Notes under the pieces: generated by a model
Databases searched by the model: none
Told to the model about the DNA's origin: nothing
Seen by the model: only the letters and a program-made list of their open reading frames with translations
Made by a program: the position numbers and the translations under genes
NCBI GenBank assembly: GCA_905214825.1
Contig: CAJMNV010000103.1
Span: forward strand, 1 to 7,107
DNA: 7,107 nt
Source: an uncultured bacterium
GTDB taxonomy: Bacteria; Bacillota; Clostridia; Lachnospirales; Anaerotignaceae
Direction of reading: 5' to 3'
In this document: positions 6,795 through 7,107 of the stretch, one piece after another
Layout: every line of letters starts with the position of its first letter
Numbering within the stretch: position 1 is the stretch's first letter

Positions 6795-6818
6795 TTGTTT
6801 CAAGAAAACGCATAGATA

Positions 6819-6873
6819 CCTTGCCTTTTCAATATATTTGTTAATAAGATTTTGAAAAGGCAGGGGTTTTTTT
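6819..6873 (+). terminator. Terminator-like hairpin overlapping the next gene's ribosome binding site
   Basis: Positions 6819-6832 (CCTTGCCTTTTCAA) pair with 6852-6865 (TTGAAAAGGCAGGG) in a 14-bp stem with one G-T wobble and no bulge. The loop is 19 nt. The stem is followed by one G and seven T (6867-6873). This is a good intrinsic terminator by form. The 3' arm contains AGGGG (6862-6866), the only ribosome binding site for the ATG at 6874, which directly follows the T tract. It may be a plain terminator, an attenuator, or a structure that hides the ribosome binding site. Confidence 0.8.
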
Positions 6874-7107
6874 ATGGAGAAGCCTTCTATGCAAGAAAAA
6901 AGAAGGTTGTTGTTTTATCTGGCTTGTTGTGTGCTGGGATTTTCTGTGCTTTTTGGCAGATTGATTTATATCGAGTTGTTTCGGGCAGAACAATGGCAGG
7001 AAATGGCTTATGAACAGCAAACCAGAGATCGGCTGATTACACCAAAAAGGGGCAGTATTACAGACAGAAATGGCGTGGGAATTTCAAGAAGGCACACAGT
7101 GACAGCA
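6874..7107 (+). CDS. Second class B penicillin-binding protein, N-terminal part (cut by window end)
   Basis: The first 78 codons of a gene that runs off the window. A short basic start (MEKPSMQEKRR) leads into a membrane anchor (about 12-34). The class B PBP signature TPKRGSITDRNGVGIS (56-71) follows, equivalent to PPNRGSIMDRNNQVLA in the preceding protein. The layout anchor, then xxRGxIxDRNG, is the same as in pbpB, so the two are paralogues in tandem. In spore-forming Firmicutes the PBP following PBP2B is commonly SpoVD, a spore-cortex transpeptidase; that identity is an inference because the catalytic domain and any PASTA domain are outside the window. AGGGG (6862-6866) lies 7 nt before the ATG and inside a hairpin. 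Codon use differs from upstream genes: CTG for 3 of 8 Leu, and AGG or CGG for 5 of 10 Arg. Confidence 0.88.
   Translation, partial: MEKPSMQEKRRLLFYLACCVLGFSVLFGRLIYIELFRAEQWQEMAYEQQTRDRLITPKRGSITDRNGVGISRRHTVTA

Noticed and set aside
6795..6873. Sigma-E or sigma-A promoter for the second PBP in the gap after pbpB
   Set aside because: CATAGATA (6811-6818) resembles a sigma-E -10 box only loosely and has no matching -35. TTGTTA (6838-6843) has no -10 box at the right distance.
1..7107. CRISPR arrays, insertion sequences, tRNA/rRNA genes, or a defence or toxin-antitoxin system
   Set aside because: No direct repeats with regular spacers, no transposase motifs, no cloverleaf or rRNA-like stretch, and no unexplained gene of useful size were found. 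The window is core metabolism and cell division.

Overview
The window is A+T-rich DNA with compact, same-strand gene packing, purine-rich Shine-Dalgarno sites (the aroC one matches the 16S rRNA tail almost perfectly) and Gram-positive-type gene content. It most likely comes from the chromosome of a low-GC anaerobic Firmicute (class Clostridia). The evidence is a fused chorismate mutase/prephenate dehydratase, a clostridial-type chorismate synthase, a division cluster in the order rsmH-ftsL-PBP-PBP, and a PASTA-bearing class B PBP. The taxonomic call is inference; no rRNA or species marker is present. Leucine is written mostly as TTG, alanine often as GCA and glutamine as CAA, which leaves long but meaningless open frames on the opposite strand.

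Region 1 (1-2790) is the end of an aromatic amino acid operon. It holds aroC (chorismate synthase), pheA (bifunctional chorismate mutase/prephenate dehydratase with an ACT domain) and aroQ (type II 3-dehydroquinase). The gaps are 15 and 12 nt and each gene has its own ribosome binding site. Together they make chorismate and divert it to phenylpyruvate/phenylalanine, while AroQ supplies an earlier shikimate step. The unit closes with a perfect 15-bp inverted repeat flanked by A7/T7, a probable bidirectional terminator.

Region 2 (2791-3032) is a very A+T-rich junction of about 240 nt. It contains a small nested inverted repeat, two sigma-A-like promoter candidates, and possibly a short hydrophobic ORF running into rsmH. 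No mraZ, the usual first gene of this cluster, is present here.

Region 3 (3033-7107) is the start of the division and cell wall (dcw) cluster. It holds rsmH (16S rRNA m4C1402 methyltransferase, TTG start), ftsL (divisome bitopic protein), a 749-aa class B PBP with two C-terminal PASTA domains (PBP2B/FtsI-like), and the first 78 codons of a second class B PBP cut by the window end. The two PBP genes are separated by a terminator-like hairpin whose 3' arm includes the Shine-Dalgarno sequence of the second PBP and whose T7 tract touches its ATG. This is the most interesting structure in the window.

Most of the window is ordinary core metabolism and division. I did not see a mobile element, CRISPR array, tRNA, rRNA or novel defence-like system.
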